Below are positions 1 through 10,598 of a stretch of DNA of 64,000 bases, piece by piece. Every line of letters starts with the position of its first letter. Position 1 is the first letter of the stretch. Source of the stretch: Chaenocephalus aceratus (taxonomy: Eukaryota > Chordata > Actinopteri > Perciformes > Channichthyidae); NCBI GenBank assembly GCA_023974075.1, contig CM043790.1, positions 3,094,523-3,158,522 of the forward strand. The letters run 5' to 3'. Under the pieces are notes generated by a model. That model was not told the origin of the DNA and did no database searches. It saw only the letters and a program-made list of their open reading frames with translations. Both the position numbers and the translations under genes were made by a program.

Positions 1-261
1 TTGTTTTCTGTTTCCTCAGTACTGCACAGTTCATGATGGAAGACGGGCAGTTCCCCCTTTGTTGGGCCAATCTGGTGGTTCAGTCACAACCTATAAGTAG
101 ACTTTGTTCCTTGTGGCTTTGTTATGTTTGAAACAGAAATGTAGCGACTAATGGGGGTTTAAGTGTGGACCTGTTGTAGAAGTTGAGTTCTAGCGTCGGC
201 TAAGTCGCTAGCTAGCGCTATTATGTTAAAACTGTTGTGCTTATAGACTGTCCATTACATT

Positions 262-396
262 TCCTAAAATAGCTGCTGCAGCACAGACATTATGAGAAAC
301 ATATCGCACTTTTTGAACATTAAAGTATCTAAACATGTCACAGTAAAGGCACACAATACAAATATGAACCTGAAAATAAGCAGAATATATCTCTTA
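262..396 (+). mobile_element. Fragment of TTAA-flanked MITE (family B)
   Basis: The stretch from GCTGCTGCAGCACAGACATT to about 396 matches the right half of the complete element at 28,485-28,868, including CTTTTTGAACATTA and AATATGAACCTGAAAATAAGCA. No terminal repeat remains. ORFs here on either strand are shadows. Confidence 0.6.
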
Positions 397-1369
397 AAAG
401 AAGAAATAAGACAAGACAACACTGACCTAGCAACTGTAGTAGTTATGGCAAGAGAAAAGGTAGAAGTCAGGGGACATATAAAGAGTGAAAAAAAACAAAG
501 GACTAAAACGCAAGAGACCAGCGTTCTATGAGAAATGTGGTTCCTTGATGGGAGCCAGAATTGTTTTAATGGCTCTGTCCTTTCCAAGAGCCGGTAAAGA
601 CAAAGGTTTTTGCTCCTCTGCTCTATCGACCCTCACCTCTTTTCTCTCTGTCTCGATGTGTGTTTCTGCCAGTCTCTCTTGCCTTTGACCAAACTGACTT
701 CTTGGAATATTCACATCATTCAAAAAACATAATCACTGCTTTGCCATGCTTCCATCTTCCGTCTGAAATCGGCAATGCTGATGTTGAGTAAATGATCCAT
801 TCTTTTCTTATTTACCAATCCCCCTCTGAACTTCCCAATTTACATTTTCATTTAAGAGTTTTAAGCAACTCACCTCACATAGATATCGATGTTTTGAAAG
901 TTTAGGAGGAAATAAGTCATTTCAAGCAATAATCCTACTCCTTTTGTTGCTTTTATGTGAAGTTCTCTCCACCATTTATATATTTTCTGCAACAGGTGGC
1001 TCTCAAACATTCAAGGGCTCCTGATACAGACACGACCTGTTGCTCAGGTAATGGATAAATGGACTGGAACAAGCGGCCTTTTTGAAACCACACAATGCCT
1101 GCTCTCTGTTCTGTTTCGCTTCTCTGTTTGTTCTCCAATCATCTTAAATGAGCTTTTATCTGTTCATAATCACAGCGTTATGGTTGAATTAATTAATTTC
1201 TTTTTCTGCTTGTAAACAAGCATATAGTCTTATTATAAGCCATATAGCAAGTATGCACACAGATATCTGTCTCAATAAACCAAACTATTTCAGAGTCATT
1301 CCTCCTGAACACACTATTCAGGGAGGGTTAACCACGGGACACACACATAAATAAAGCAGATGCACTGAC
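397..1369. other. Anonymous non-coding stretch
   Basis: No coding signal, RNA gene or recognisable repeat. Short ORFs on both strands lack codon bias or domains. The stretch ends beside a candidate minus-strand exon. Confidence 0.5.
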
Positions 1370-1460
1370 CATGTCTGAGTCGGCCCCTCGCTGCTCCGGC
1401 AGCAGGGGCTTCTCCTCCGTTAACTGCTGCTCCTTCAACCCCGCCATTCTGGACAGCAAC
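1370..1460 (-). CDS. Candidate host first coding exon (unidentified gene)
   Basis: On the minus strand an acceptor (GATTGCAG after a GT-rich tract) is followed by a 13-nt leader and an ATG in good context (CCAGAATGG). It then reads 26 codons, beginning MAGLKEQQLTEEKPLLPEQ, and reaches a GTCAGT donor at 1,369-1,364. The high-GC coding block, phase-0 junction and bracketing splice signals distinguish it from surrounding AT-rich repeats. The acidic EEKPLLP segment resembles a dileucine sorting signal of membrane proteins; this is inference only. I do not recognise the gene. The next exon would lie left of the window. Confidence 0.4.
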
Positions 1461-1468
1461 CTGCAATC

Positions 1469-1470
<2 letters not shown>

Positions 1471-1540
<70 letters not shown>
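1471..1540. repeat. (CA)n microsatellite
   Basis: About 70 bp of nearly pure CA repeat with one interruption (CATACA). It directly abuts the candidate exon acceptor, so on the minus strand it serves as the GT-rich intron end. Confidence 0.97.
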
Positions 1541-1894
1541 TCTAAGGTTGCACTATGGTTTCATCATGCAGAATACTGTATGCATTTGACTTTCACAAAA
1601 CAAAATGACTTCGCATTGCTATCAGAGTGTTACATGACGACGGCCGTTCAGCTCCAATTGAATGGAATGAACCAGTTCATTATGGAACAATTCCACAAAT
1701 CCACATTGTGAAATAATGGAAGGACTCAGATTGAACTGAAACAATCTGAGCAGCTGATAGATGAGGAACTGATTGAAAACAAAGATGGAATCGAGATGGC
1801 ATATATATTTCCCTGCAACCTACCCGGATTTATTGGAAGATGTATCGGTGAAAGAGGACAAAAACATCCAAAGCTACAGAACATATCAGAATGT
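1541..1894. other. Anonymous non-coding stretch
   Basis: No gene or repeat recognised between the CA tract and the start of the family-A element. Confidence 0.5.
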
Positions 1895-3868
1895 ACAACA
1901 CAGTCTCACAGCATTTCGTGTTACAGTCACGACATCTAATCTATTGATTCGTGTTCACCAACACGATTTTCCCCTTTTTTTCGTGTCACACGGAACGATT
2001 ATAAAAGCAAAGTATTTCTATTGGTAGTGTGTTTCGTGCCTGCAGCACGTCTTTTTGTCCGTTCGGGTCTTGGAAGACCGGAAGCTGTGGGGTTCATAAA
2101 AACATTTTCTTACTCAATATCAAGCCACGATTATTGTTTTTTATTTTAAATCATAAAATGTCAGACTTTTTTTGCCGTCCGTGAGGAAAATAAATGGGGC
2201 TCAGAGCCTCAGGATACTGAAATCTGTATTTTTTTTAATCTTTTTTTCCTTCTAATTTGTTATTCTTTTCTAAATTACACACTGTTATTTACTCACCAAT
2301 AACACACAATTATCCTTGTTGTTATTTATTTGTTTAATTCTATAATATCGGGCTTTTTTGCCATCCGTCAGGAACAGAATTTCAAAATAAAGTCACCGGT
2401 TACAGACGTAGGCGATACACACCCACTGAACTGATTACTCAAAATCCTCAGCTATGGTTGAAGCTCGGTGATTGGATGTTTTAGCCGCAGTGCACGTTGG
2501 GATATGGTGTTTATGCGATATGAAATAACTTTCAACAGAATTTCGTTGCCATGCAACAGCTTGGGGTGAAAACATTATTTCCGGTCTCGAAGTTTGCATA
2601 GTAATCTGCAGTACTCATCAACTAAAAACATCAGTTTGTCCTTGTTAATTACACAACATTGATTGGTTTAAATTGTGTACAATGCTTTTGTGTTTTCCCC
2701 CTTCGATTCGGAGAAACAAATAGTTTTTCGGAGTTTATGGCTGAAGACACTACACTACCCATAATCCTCAGCTATCGTTCGGGACTACAGTCCCTTTGCT
2801 TGACAAACCCTGTGATTAATCAGTAAGACGCCGAGCATCAAACAGCTCTATGAAATGGAATGAAACCACGGCAGACTATCCAAACCCACCCCCCCAAAAA
2901 CAACAACTATGGCACGTCCAGTGCTTGAATTGGGCCGGTACTCATCGGTACCGGGACTTCTAATTTGACCCATCTGCGTACAGTTACTTCTTACTGCGTA
3001 CAGGGTCTCATGGCGCGTGTGTCCTCCCTGACAGCTCCATTGATTCCCTCTCTCCTTCCCTGCTGAAAGATGCATGAGTGTACTCAGGGACGAGGAGTCA
3101 TTTAACCAGCCGCCAGTAGGAGTCAGGCTTTAGTCATATCCACTGCCTTTCATACTTTTTTTAAGAACAGTGAGCCTTTCTAAAATATACAGTAAAGAGA
3201 CAAACCAACCAGCATTATAGGATATACTATATGACCTGATGCAGGCATATGTATAGGCTACGTCATGTTCTCTATGAGAGCCTCGGACACATCCCTGATT
3301 AGTCGTGGAAAAACATGCAATTTCTGAATATTACAGTAAATATTCTGTTTTTTTGTTAAAAAACGTTTCCTTGTCCATTAAAGTTTTGAATCAAATATGA
3401 GGATAAGGATAGAGGGAGTCGTATACTGTACAGATTGTAAAGACCTTTGAGCCAAATTCTTGTTTTTGGGCTGTATAAATAAAATGTACTTGAAACAGTT
3501 GCTGATTTAGAGTACTGGCACCTTTTTAATTTCAATTCAAGCACTGGTCACGAATTGTAGTTTTAAAAGACGTTTTTTCCCACAATTAGAAGTTGCCAGT
3601 ATTAAACTGTGTACACCCCTGATATTGTGTAAGAAAATGTTTTTATGAACCACACAGCTTCCGGTCTTCCAAGACTCAACCGGACAAAAAGACGTGGTGC
3701 AGGCACGAAACATACTACCAATAGAAATACATTGCTTTTAAAATCGTTCTGTGTGACACGAAAAAAAAAAAAAAGGAGAAAATCGTTCTTGGTGAACACG
3801 AATCAATAGATTAAATGTCGTGACTATAACACGAAATGCCGTGAGACTGGGTTGGAATGTATTGAGTG
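1895..3868. mobile_element. DNA transposon with long inverted ends (family A, copy 1)
   Basis: The left end (CAGTCTCACAGCATTTCGTG...) and the right end in reverse complement (CAACCCAGTCTCACGGCATT...) align over about 240 bp, including the shared TTGGAAGACCGGAAGCTGTG. This gives long terminal inverted repeats. The left arm (to about 2,890) is full; the right arm (3,622-3,868) is truncated. Related arms occur at 8,580-9,112, 32,430-34,680 and 35,115-37,945. No transposase ORF is visible and I cannot name the superfamily. The flanking duplication is unclear. Confidence 0.6.
2919..3546. mobile_element. hAT-like MITE inserted in family A copy 1
   Basis: The ends are CAGTGCTTGAATTG and its exact reverse complement, a 14-bp perfect inverted repeat 628 bp apart. 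Flanking 8-mers GGCACGTC and GTCACGAA agree at five of eight positions, compatible with a decayed hAT duplication. No coding capacity. Confidence 0.5.
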
Positions 3869-5118
3869 GTGCAGGGAGGAGTCCCAGATATGACTTAGGA
3901 TTCAGGCATTTTCCGTACCCTTCTGTCTGTCTGAAGCTTCTATGTTTCTTAAAAACGGCAGTTGCCAACAAGTGACCAAATGAGACTACTAAACTTCATC
4001 ATGCTAATCATTAGCCACCTTTAGCTTAGCGGTTGTTTCCCACGCAACCATGCATTGGCCTACAAGAATACATCATCACTGCACCAATCCAAAGGTGTTT
4101 CATGAGGCCACCCGGGTCTGTAAACAAGTCGTCACTCATGTACAGTGGGGGGGGGGGGGGGGGGGGGGGGTCGAGCAGGCTTGTAAACTGTTAGCGCCGG
4201 ATCCTCGCAGTGGGGTAACTGCGGAGCGCATAATTGTGCTGCATTTGCACATAAGATGTATTGCGCCGCATTTGCTCATAAGATGAGGCCCCCTCCGCAA
4301 GATGAGGCCCCACGCAGTCTGCGTGATCTGCGTGTAGGGAGGGGCAGCCCTGACACCCAGCAATGCTTCTGTATTAAAAAGGTCAATCATTTTCAAAATA
4401 AAAGGTGCTCTGTCGAGTTTTCTGGTGAACAATTTACTTTGTGTGTATCTTTGAAGTCCTATTACAATTTAAATCCTTTGACATTAGCATTTTAAATCCT
4501 GCTTTGCTAACATCTAACATGCTAGTGATCTTCCTCTTTCCTCCTTTGCTGATGCATTGCTGTGTTTTTTGGTGCACTACCGCCACCTGTAGGTCACTGG
4601 AATAATGTGGAAAACTTTGACATTCACTTGGGTGTGCATTTTGTTCTTGTGCAAGTGCACGAGAAAGACAGTTACTCACTAATACAAATGTGTTTAAATT
4701 CTTATAATGGCTTTAAACGAATATCCAGTGTATCAGGACCTGCAGTAGGCTACATGGAGTAAAAGAGCACAGTTGATGTCATGCATCCTGACATAACTCT
4801 AGTCCACAGAAAAAGAAAGCACTTATGCAGGAATTATCAAGAATGGATTTTCTCTGTTTGCAGCATCAATAAACGTCACACTATACGTACAAATAAACCT
4901 TCACTCTCTGCTACATTTCAAAATATATACATAAGATGCTAAATCCAAGTTCAAGGTATTAACAAAAACACAGTTAAGGGATGGTCTGCTCTACTTCACC
5001 AGATAACAAAGACACACTCAAAATAGTGACAGAAGAGTGGACATATATGCTTACTGACAGAGATAACGCTGTTTGAAGTGGAGCTTCTCCTGCCCCAAAG
5101 ATAATAAGAGGACGGAGG

Positions 5119-5121
<3 letters not shown>
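3869..5121. other. Anonymous stretch with a long G homopolymer
   Basis: No gene seen. Position 4,147-4,170 is a run of 24 G. Short direct repeats around 4,232-4,305 share GCATTTGC(A/T)CATAAGATG and AAGATGAGGCCCC. The segment at 4,314-4,355 (GCGTGATCTGCGTG...) resembles part of the hAT at 36,145-36,992. Confidence 0.6.

Positions 5122-5192
<71 letters not shown>
5122..5192. repeat. (CA)n microsatellite
   Basis: 71 bp of pure CA repeat; the poly-Val/Cys ORFs on the minus strand are artefacts of it. Confidence 0.97.
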
Positions 5193-5194
<2 letters not shown>

Positions 5195-5273
5195 ACACAG
5201 GTACACTACGATACTTAAACACACATGAGGAGTGGGTTCAGACAGTGTCAGTAAAATAACAGTGCTACAGTAG

Positions 5274-5285
5274 ACACACACACAC

Positions 5286-5330
<45 letters not shown>
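5274..5330. repeat. (CA)n microsatellite
   Basis: About 57 bp of CA repeat with two CG interruptions, about 80 bp from the preceding tract. Confidence 0.95.
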
Positions 5331-5333
<3 letters not shown>

Positions 5334-5975
5334 TTTAGACACTACATCTTACTGAGGTTCTGTTGGTCCCGATCAGTGGCGGTGCTAGGGGGTGGCTACT
5401 TGGGCTCAAGCCCCGGATGTTTTCTGAAAAGCCCCGGATGTTTCACTTAATTTTTTTTTTTAATTTTTTTTTTAAAACGTCTCGGGAGTAATGTGCAGTA
5501 CCGGAGTCCACCAGAGAGGCAGCCACTGTGGGACATTAGCCTGCGTACTGCGTAGCGTGTCCTGAAGAAGAAGTGATCCTTCCTAGTGCCTGACGAGTTT
5601 TAAGCTAATTGTAAGGATTTGCAGTACTCCCTCCTTCTGCTTCCCTTTTGTTTGTTGTCTGTCTGTCTGTGTTTGTCTCCCGGGCTGACCTACTTCTGGT
5701 TCTATTTCGTATATGGCTTCGCCCTCTAAGGCTATCACTATTGGGTTATCCCTCTGCGCCCCCGCGCAGCACTGAAACACTTGTAGTCCACGCCCACCGG
5801 CTAGGTGGGCCCCACCCTCGGGCCTCCTTCCGGTATAAGTAGGAAGGGGGTCCGGCAATCTGCTCCCTCTTTTCTTCAGCAAACCAGCACAGTTACTGAA
5901 GCACAGCAATTGAGAATCATCAGGACAACTGCGTCCTTGATTGTCCCTCATGTGGCTCTGGGTTCATAATGAGTT

Positions 5976-6836
5976 ATGAGCAGCAGAGATAAAAGCAGTA
6001 TGCGAATCCTGCCGGGGGTCAGAGCACACGTACGCGGCTCTAAACCAGCAGGTAGCATGCACACACTGCGCTCGTCTCCCCTCGGGCGACGGGAAGCAGA
6101 GAGCGGACGCTCTTGCGGCTGTGACCGAGGAGGACGATTGGCCCGTCCAGGCTTACGAGCCATTGGACGGGGCCGAGTGTCCCTGGGGCCGAGTGCCGGG
6201 CAGGAGTCCGAGGAAAAAGGCAAGTCCTGCTCCCTCCACAGTTCACTGTTCGGTTCTCCCCTCCCTCCTTTCCCCCGGACGGGGGAGACAGAGTCGGAGC
6301 AGGGTGCCAGCTTGGCGGCCGAACATGCTTTCCCCCTCTCCGTCACCACAGCGCGGCGACGAATAACATCGCGCGGCTCTCAAACTCGGTGGGACACTGG
6401 TAGAGCGGTCCACCACCGATGCAGAGGAAATCAGCAAGGCGGCCAGCAAGGCGGCCAGCAAGGCGGCCAGCAAGGCGGCCAGCAAGGCGGCCAGCACGGC
6501 GCTCATTCTGTGCGCGTCCGTCGCTGTCTCCCAGGCGAGGATTTCCGCGTGGGTGACACAGATCCAGCGCCACCTTGGGCTGAAGTAGGCGTCTGTTACG
6601 GAGACGGCCAGAAAAGCGCTACGTGGACCCCAGTTCCACGCCATGGTGGAGTCCATGAAGACGGCCGCGGACAGGCGGACGACATTCGCCAGCATGTGCA
6701 GCTGGCTCCAGCCGGCTCAACTGCCACAGCGGCATCAACGCCCAGGCAGGGTCTCCCGGCGGGGTGTCAAAGGGGAGTGAGGCTCCCCAGCTCCTGGTCT
6801 GCTCCGCGAGAGCCTCCGAGGAAGCAGAGCCGGTAA
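5976..6836 (+). pseudogene. DIRS-like gag region, frameshifted
   Basis: Three overlapping open frames share this GC-rich block. The most protein-like reading passes through a five-fold Ser-Lys-Ala-Ala run (about 6,432-6,496), then an alanine/serine-rich helix and HLGLK, a TAG stop near 6,585, then FHAMVESMKTAADRRTTF from about 6,630. This fits the retroelement structural ORF expected upstream of a DIRS reverse transcriptase. The assignment rests mainly on position, since the sequence itself is weakly conserved. Confidence 0.4.
6436..6497 (+). repeat. 12-bp minisatellite inside the gag-like ORF
   Basis: Five copies of GGCCAGCAAGGC in tandem. The period is four codons, so the reading frame is kept; one frame gives repeated S-K-A-A and another repeated Q-Q-G-G. 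Confidence 0.95.
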
Positions 6837-7044
6837 TTAAGCCGGCTGCCACTAATCTGCAGGGCTCCCTGCAGAAGCCTGCTGGTTTTAACCCCTGTTA
6901 ATAACCTGCAGAGCTCGCAGCATTCCTCTGTCCGAGATACGCCTCGTACACACGGCCTTAATAAACCCATGAGCGCCGTTATAACGCTTCATGTGGGCAG
7001 CACTGCACACACCTCCATCCATCCCCTGAGCGTGTACGCGCCTC

Positions 7045-8045
7045 ATGATGAGAGTCAGAGTGAGACGCAGCGTGTGGAGGCCCCCGCGCAGCCATTTCGG
7101 TCCAAGCTCACCTTGGGTTGCCTCACGGGCAGCGGCGGCAGGGGCTCTGGCGTGGCTTGTCACCATGACGACCAAAAAAACACATCTCGAGCACGTGCGC
7201 CCGCTCTCAGAGGTTTTCTCAGAGTGGCAGCGCGCGGGTCTGATGGACAGATGGATGAGCAGGCTGATCAGCAGAGGATACGTCCTGCAGTTCGCCCCTC
7301 CCCCCCCACAGTTCAATGGGATACAGGAAACACTCCTGTCCTCCCAGAAGCTATGTCTTGCGCTCCAATCCGAGCCGCTGGAACTCCTGTTGAAAGAGGA
7401 TATCTCCAGGGTTCCTCAAAGGGAGGAAAATCAGGGGTTTTTCACTCCCGTTATTTTTCTAATCCAGAAAAAGACTGGGGCAATGAGACATCCTCGATCT
7501 GTCAGTATTCCACATGCTGACAATCAAACAGGTGCTGGAATGTGTTCACCAGGACGACTGGTTCACTTCCACCTGAAGGATGCATATACTTCCACCTGAA
7601 GGATGCATACTTCCACCCCTCATCCCGAAACACAGGAAATTCCTGCGTTTTCTCATTTCAGGGAATATCAGACCAGACAATCGTCTGCCATTCAGATATT
7701 TCCTGGCTCCTCCCATTTTTGTGTAGAGAAGGCTGGAGCCGCTACACAGAGGAGGGATGAGAGGGTGGTTTCCTCTGGACGACCTGCTATTTACTGGCTC
7801 GCTCCAGGGAGGAAGTCGCTTTACAGACGGTACATCTCGTATCGCATCTGTCAGCCTGGGTTTCATAATAAATTGGAAGAAGAGCTGTCCTCTTCCCTCT
7901 CAGACAAATGTTTATCTGGAGTGGAATTAAACTCTCTCGCGGCAGCGAGTGGAGAAATTGACAGCTCTCCTCCAGCATGTCACAACCCACACAGCCCTCT
8001 CCATGACGCAGCTGCTCGGCGTTGGTGTCAGCTGGTCACGTGGTG
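7045..8045 (+). pseudogene. DIRS-like reverse transcriptase/RNase H, decayed
   Basis: The first frame (to about 7,480) shows PLSEVFSEWQ, then SRGYVLQFAPPPPQFNG and FLIQKKTGAMR. This order matches the start of DIRS-group reverse transcriptases (a G-Y-x-[IL]-Q-F block, then a PKKDGGLRP-like block). After a frameshift come HMLTIKQVLECVHQDDWFTS and DLKDAYFH, the catalytic-aspartate motif. Near 7,770 PLDDLLFTGS stands for the YxDD box, followed by GFIINWKKS of the thumb/RNase H junction. At least two frameshifts and a stop (near 7,930) make it non-functional. A 25-bp duplication at 7,566-7,613 repeats the codons of the catalytic motif. Confidence 0.7.
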
Positions 8046-8579
8046 ATCCCCCTCTCTTCCAACCAACCCGATATCACGGCAAGACGTGAACATGTGACGA
8101 TTTACCATGCTGGGAGACGTGAAGATGTCACGATTTCATCCCTTCAAACGTGACAGTTACACGGTATTGTTAACTCATGTTAACCATTGGAGAAATAACC
8201 GGAAATGCCAAAAAGGCAAATGCTACCCGACGGTCGGTTTGTTATGTCAAGTATTAATATAATAATGATTTATTTTGTAATAGTCACCACTCGATTACGC
8301 CAATTTTCTTGTTACCACCAGCTGGTCGACAGCTCTTTAAGGCAGAAACACAGGCAACATTATGTATTAAATCGATGTTTAATCCATGCGTTGTAGATCT
8401 GGTGTGGATGTGGAATTAACGGACGTGACGTTGTGCGATTGAGTTGTCAGGCAACAGCTTCGTTCATGTTAATTTACAAACTCTTCAACTACAACCCGTA
8501 GTTATATTTAAAAACATGTTGGAAGGCCTCACGAAATACTTTAATGCAAATTAAAATGTAAATGTGAAGGAATGTGTGT
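8046..8579. other. Unassigned sequence inside the composite insertion
   Basis: No domain or repeat end recognised. It lies between the DIRS-like pol remnant and a family-A copy. Confidence 0.4.
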
Positions 8580-9112
8580 ATAACAAAATACATCGGTGAT
8601 AAATGAAACCGGAAACTGACGTAGGCAAGATCCTCAGCTCGATGATTTGATGGTTTTAGCCGCAATGCATGCTGGGATTTGGGGTTTATGTGATGTGGAA
8701 ATCTGAAAACGTGTTTTAAAAACAAAATAAAACTTTATTCCGAGGTGTTGCTTGCTTTTCTCTTTGAAAGTCATCACATAACAGCATTGTAATACATGGT
8801 TCGGCTGCATTAAGTTTACATATCTGCCGTAGTCTCTATGTATAGAGCCTGCTGAGAAGACTTCTAGACAAGCAGGAAGAACTGCCACCAAAACTGAAAA
8901 CGTGACGTGGGATCATAAATATATAAGCAATTAAACACATCTTACATTTATTTTTCACACAATACGTCTCCTTGCAGTATCAACACTAATTTGGCTGACT
9001 TTTATATTGATCCAATTGATAGATAGGCTGTATTTACAACATAACGTTGCAGAGCTGATAGAAAGGGACCACCTGGTGGGTAAAGCACGTTATTGAATTT
9101 TATTATTTATTA
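8580..9112 (+). mobile_element. Family A fragment (subtype 2)
   Basis: Matches 32,760-33,056 plus 34,050-34,665: shared CTTTATTCCGAG, AAAGTCATCACATAAC, CGGCTGCATTAA, GAACTGCCACC and the end GTAAAGCACGTTATTGAAT. It provides the empty site for the insertion at 33,060-34,048, because here CACCAAAACTGAAAACGTGACGTGG is uninterrupted. Confidence 0.7.
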
Positions 9113-9114
9113 TG

Positions 9115-9440
9115 AATTGGCGGGACCTGAGGTTACCTACTGTAACCCAGCTTCTATGAGTAAATGGCGCAGCCCTCTAAGCGCTGGGCCCCACTGGCTC
9201 TATGAATAGCTGAAGAAAAGTTTATATTGTATGGGAGCAGATTGCCGGGCCCCCTTCCTACTTATACCGGAAGGCGGCCCGAGGGTGGGGCCCACCTAGC
9301 GGGTGGGCGTGGACTACAAGTGTTTCAGTGCTGTGCGGGGGCGCAGAGGGATAACCCAATAGCGATAGCCTTAGAGGGCTGCGCCATTTACTCATAGAAG
9401 CTGGGTTACAGTAGGTACCTCAGTTCCCGCCAATTCATCT
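9115..9440. repeat. Palindromic terminal repeat of the DIRS-like element
   Basis: A 326-bp unit whose two ends are inverted copies (GAATTGGCGGGA, CCTACTGTAACCCAGCTTC, TAAATGGCGCAGCCCTCTAA). Its centre is homologous, inverted, to 5,695-5,881. It could also be a stand-alone MITE. Confidence 0.6.
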
Positions 9441-10040
9441 CCGCAGCTGCTTCTTCATTCATCCTGATCATCTACTCATCCACACCTGCTTATTAACCCG
9501 GTCTCCTCATCCAGTCTCAACAGTTCGTCGTCAAGATTACACTGGTAAACGTATTGCTTTCTAGCCTAGCCTGACTCAACTCTGGAATCAGTGTTTTTGT
9601 CTTACCTGTTTGTCTCTCTATTCAGAACCCATCATCACCTCCTCCGCTAGCCACGTCCAGCCACTTCCTCGTCGGATTCATCTGCTCTCCACGCAACCTG
9701 CTCGCTCCCCTCAGCTCTAAACCCCCTGCTCGCCACACTCCTGTCCGGCAGGACAAACTCTAACTCCAGCTCCAACCTACTCGCTCTCGGGAGCGTAAAG
9801 ACACAGGCTCAACCCACCTTTCATCTGCCTGGCAATAATCCCCGCTCACTCACTCCGGAGCCTCGGCTGAGGATCTCCATTCCCTCGCTTTTTTATCCCC
9901 TTTCCTGGCCTATATTAACAACAGTTAGTATCCCCCTGTCACGATTGAAATTAAAACCTTTTGCGGCAAACTCCTGTTTTTCTGTCCGTGTTTGTATTGT
10001 GGGTTCAGTCCTGAAAAGCGATCACGGAGCTTAACACTAA
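9441..10040 (+). mobile_element. Possible LTR fragment
   Basis: Pyrimidine-rich sequence (many CTCGCTC/CACCTC words) ending TTTCTGTCCGTGTTTGTATTGTGGGTTC, which looks like the 3' part of a fish retrotransposon LTR. No second LTR, primer-binding site or ORF is seen. Confidence 0.3.
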
Positions 10041-10262
10041 TAGCCTATACAGTTATGGATATTCTAAAGTTATTGTCATTGAAGCAGGCGCAACAAGCTG
10101 CAGCAGCTGACAACAATGTCATCACCAGCAGTCAAGAAATGGATGATTGTTTCAGGTTTGTTAATCTAATGGTGATATCTGCACTCTGGCTGACTGAGTA
10201 AGAAGTGAAAAAGAGTGATTGTAACGTTAATGTTATAGCTAGTAAACATGGAGTAACCACAC

Positions 10263-10598
10263 TAACGGCCCGTCCACACAGCGGCGTGCGTTGACACTTG
10301 CCGGCGGGCGTGTCCTGACACTCGACAACAACCAATCACATGACTCTCCCGCCCCTGACACACAAGCAGCGGTTTGATTGGCTAGAGCTTGTACTGGCAT
10401 ATGATTCGATTGGCTGACGCTTCTGCCGAGGCGTCAAAAGTTGAACATTGCTCAACTTTTGCAGCGAGCCACGCCAGCGACGCTCCGCGTCGCTTCCCAC
10501 AATGCAGTTCGGCTACTAAAGTGACGTCACCCCATTCAAAGTGAATGGGCAGAAGCGTTGGAAGCTTCAACGCATGCCGCTGTGTGGACGGGCCGTAA
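10263..10598. mobile_element. PIF/Harbinger-type MITE (330 bp), TAA duplication
   Basis: The element 10,266-10,595 has ends CGGCCCGTCCACACAGCGGC and the inverse, with about 25 bp of near-perfect inverted repeat (GTGCGTTGA against GCATGCGTTGA). It is flanked by TAA on both sides. A 3-bp TWA duplication is the PIF/Harbinger signature. Internally related to 47,707-48,340 and 46,456-46,751 (shared GACGTCACCCCATTCAAAG). Confidence 0.85.

Larger units (their letters stand above)
5695..9440 (+). mobile_element. Decayed DIRS-like retroelement
   Basis: The left segment 5,695-5,881 is an inverted copy of the centre of 9,115-9,440 (shared GGTGGGCCCCACC(C) and ACTACAAGTGTTTCAGTGCT in opposite orientation). 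Inverted terminal repeats flanking gag-like and reverse-transcriptase ORFs are typical of DIRS elements, which integrate by a tyrosine recombinase and lack an integrase. The recombinase ORF is missing or replaced by the family-A segment at 8,580-9,112. Stops and frameshifts show the copy is dead. Confidence 0.6.

Noticed and set aside
4147..4170. 24-G run as a G-quadruplex regulatory element
   Set aside because: A pure homopolymer next to no gene; its length is also uncertain in sequencing.
4974..5329. ORFs of poly-Cys-Val and poly-His-Thr at the CA/GT tracts (also 1,328-1,589; 13,847-14,090; 53,498-53,888)
   Set aside because: Dinucleotide repeat artefacts.
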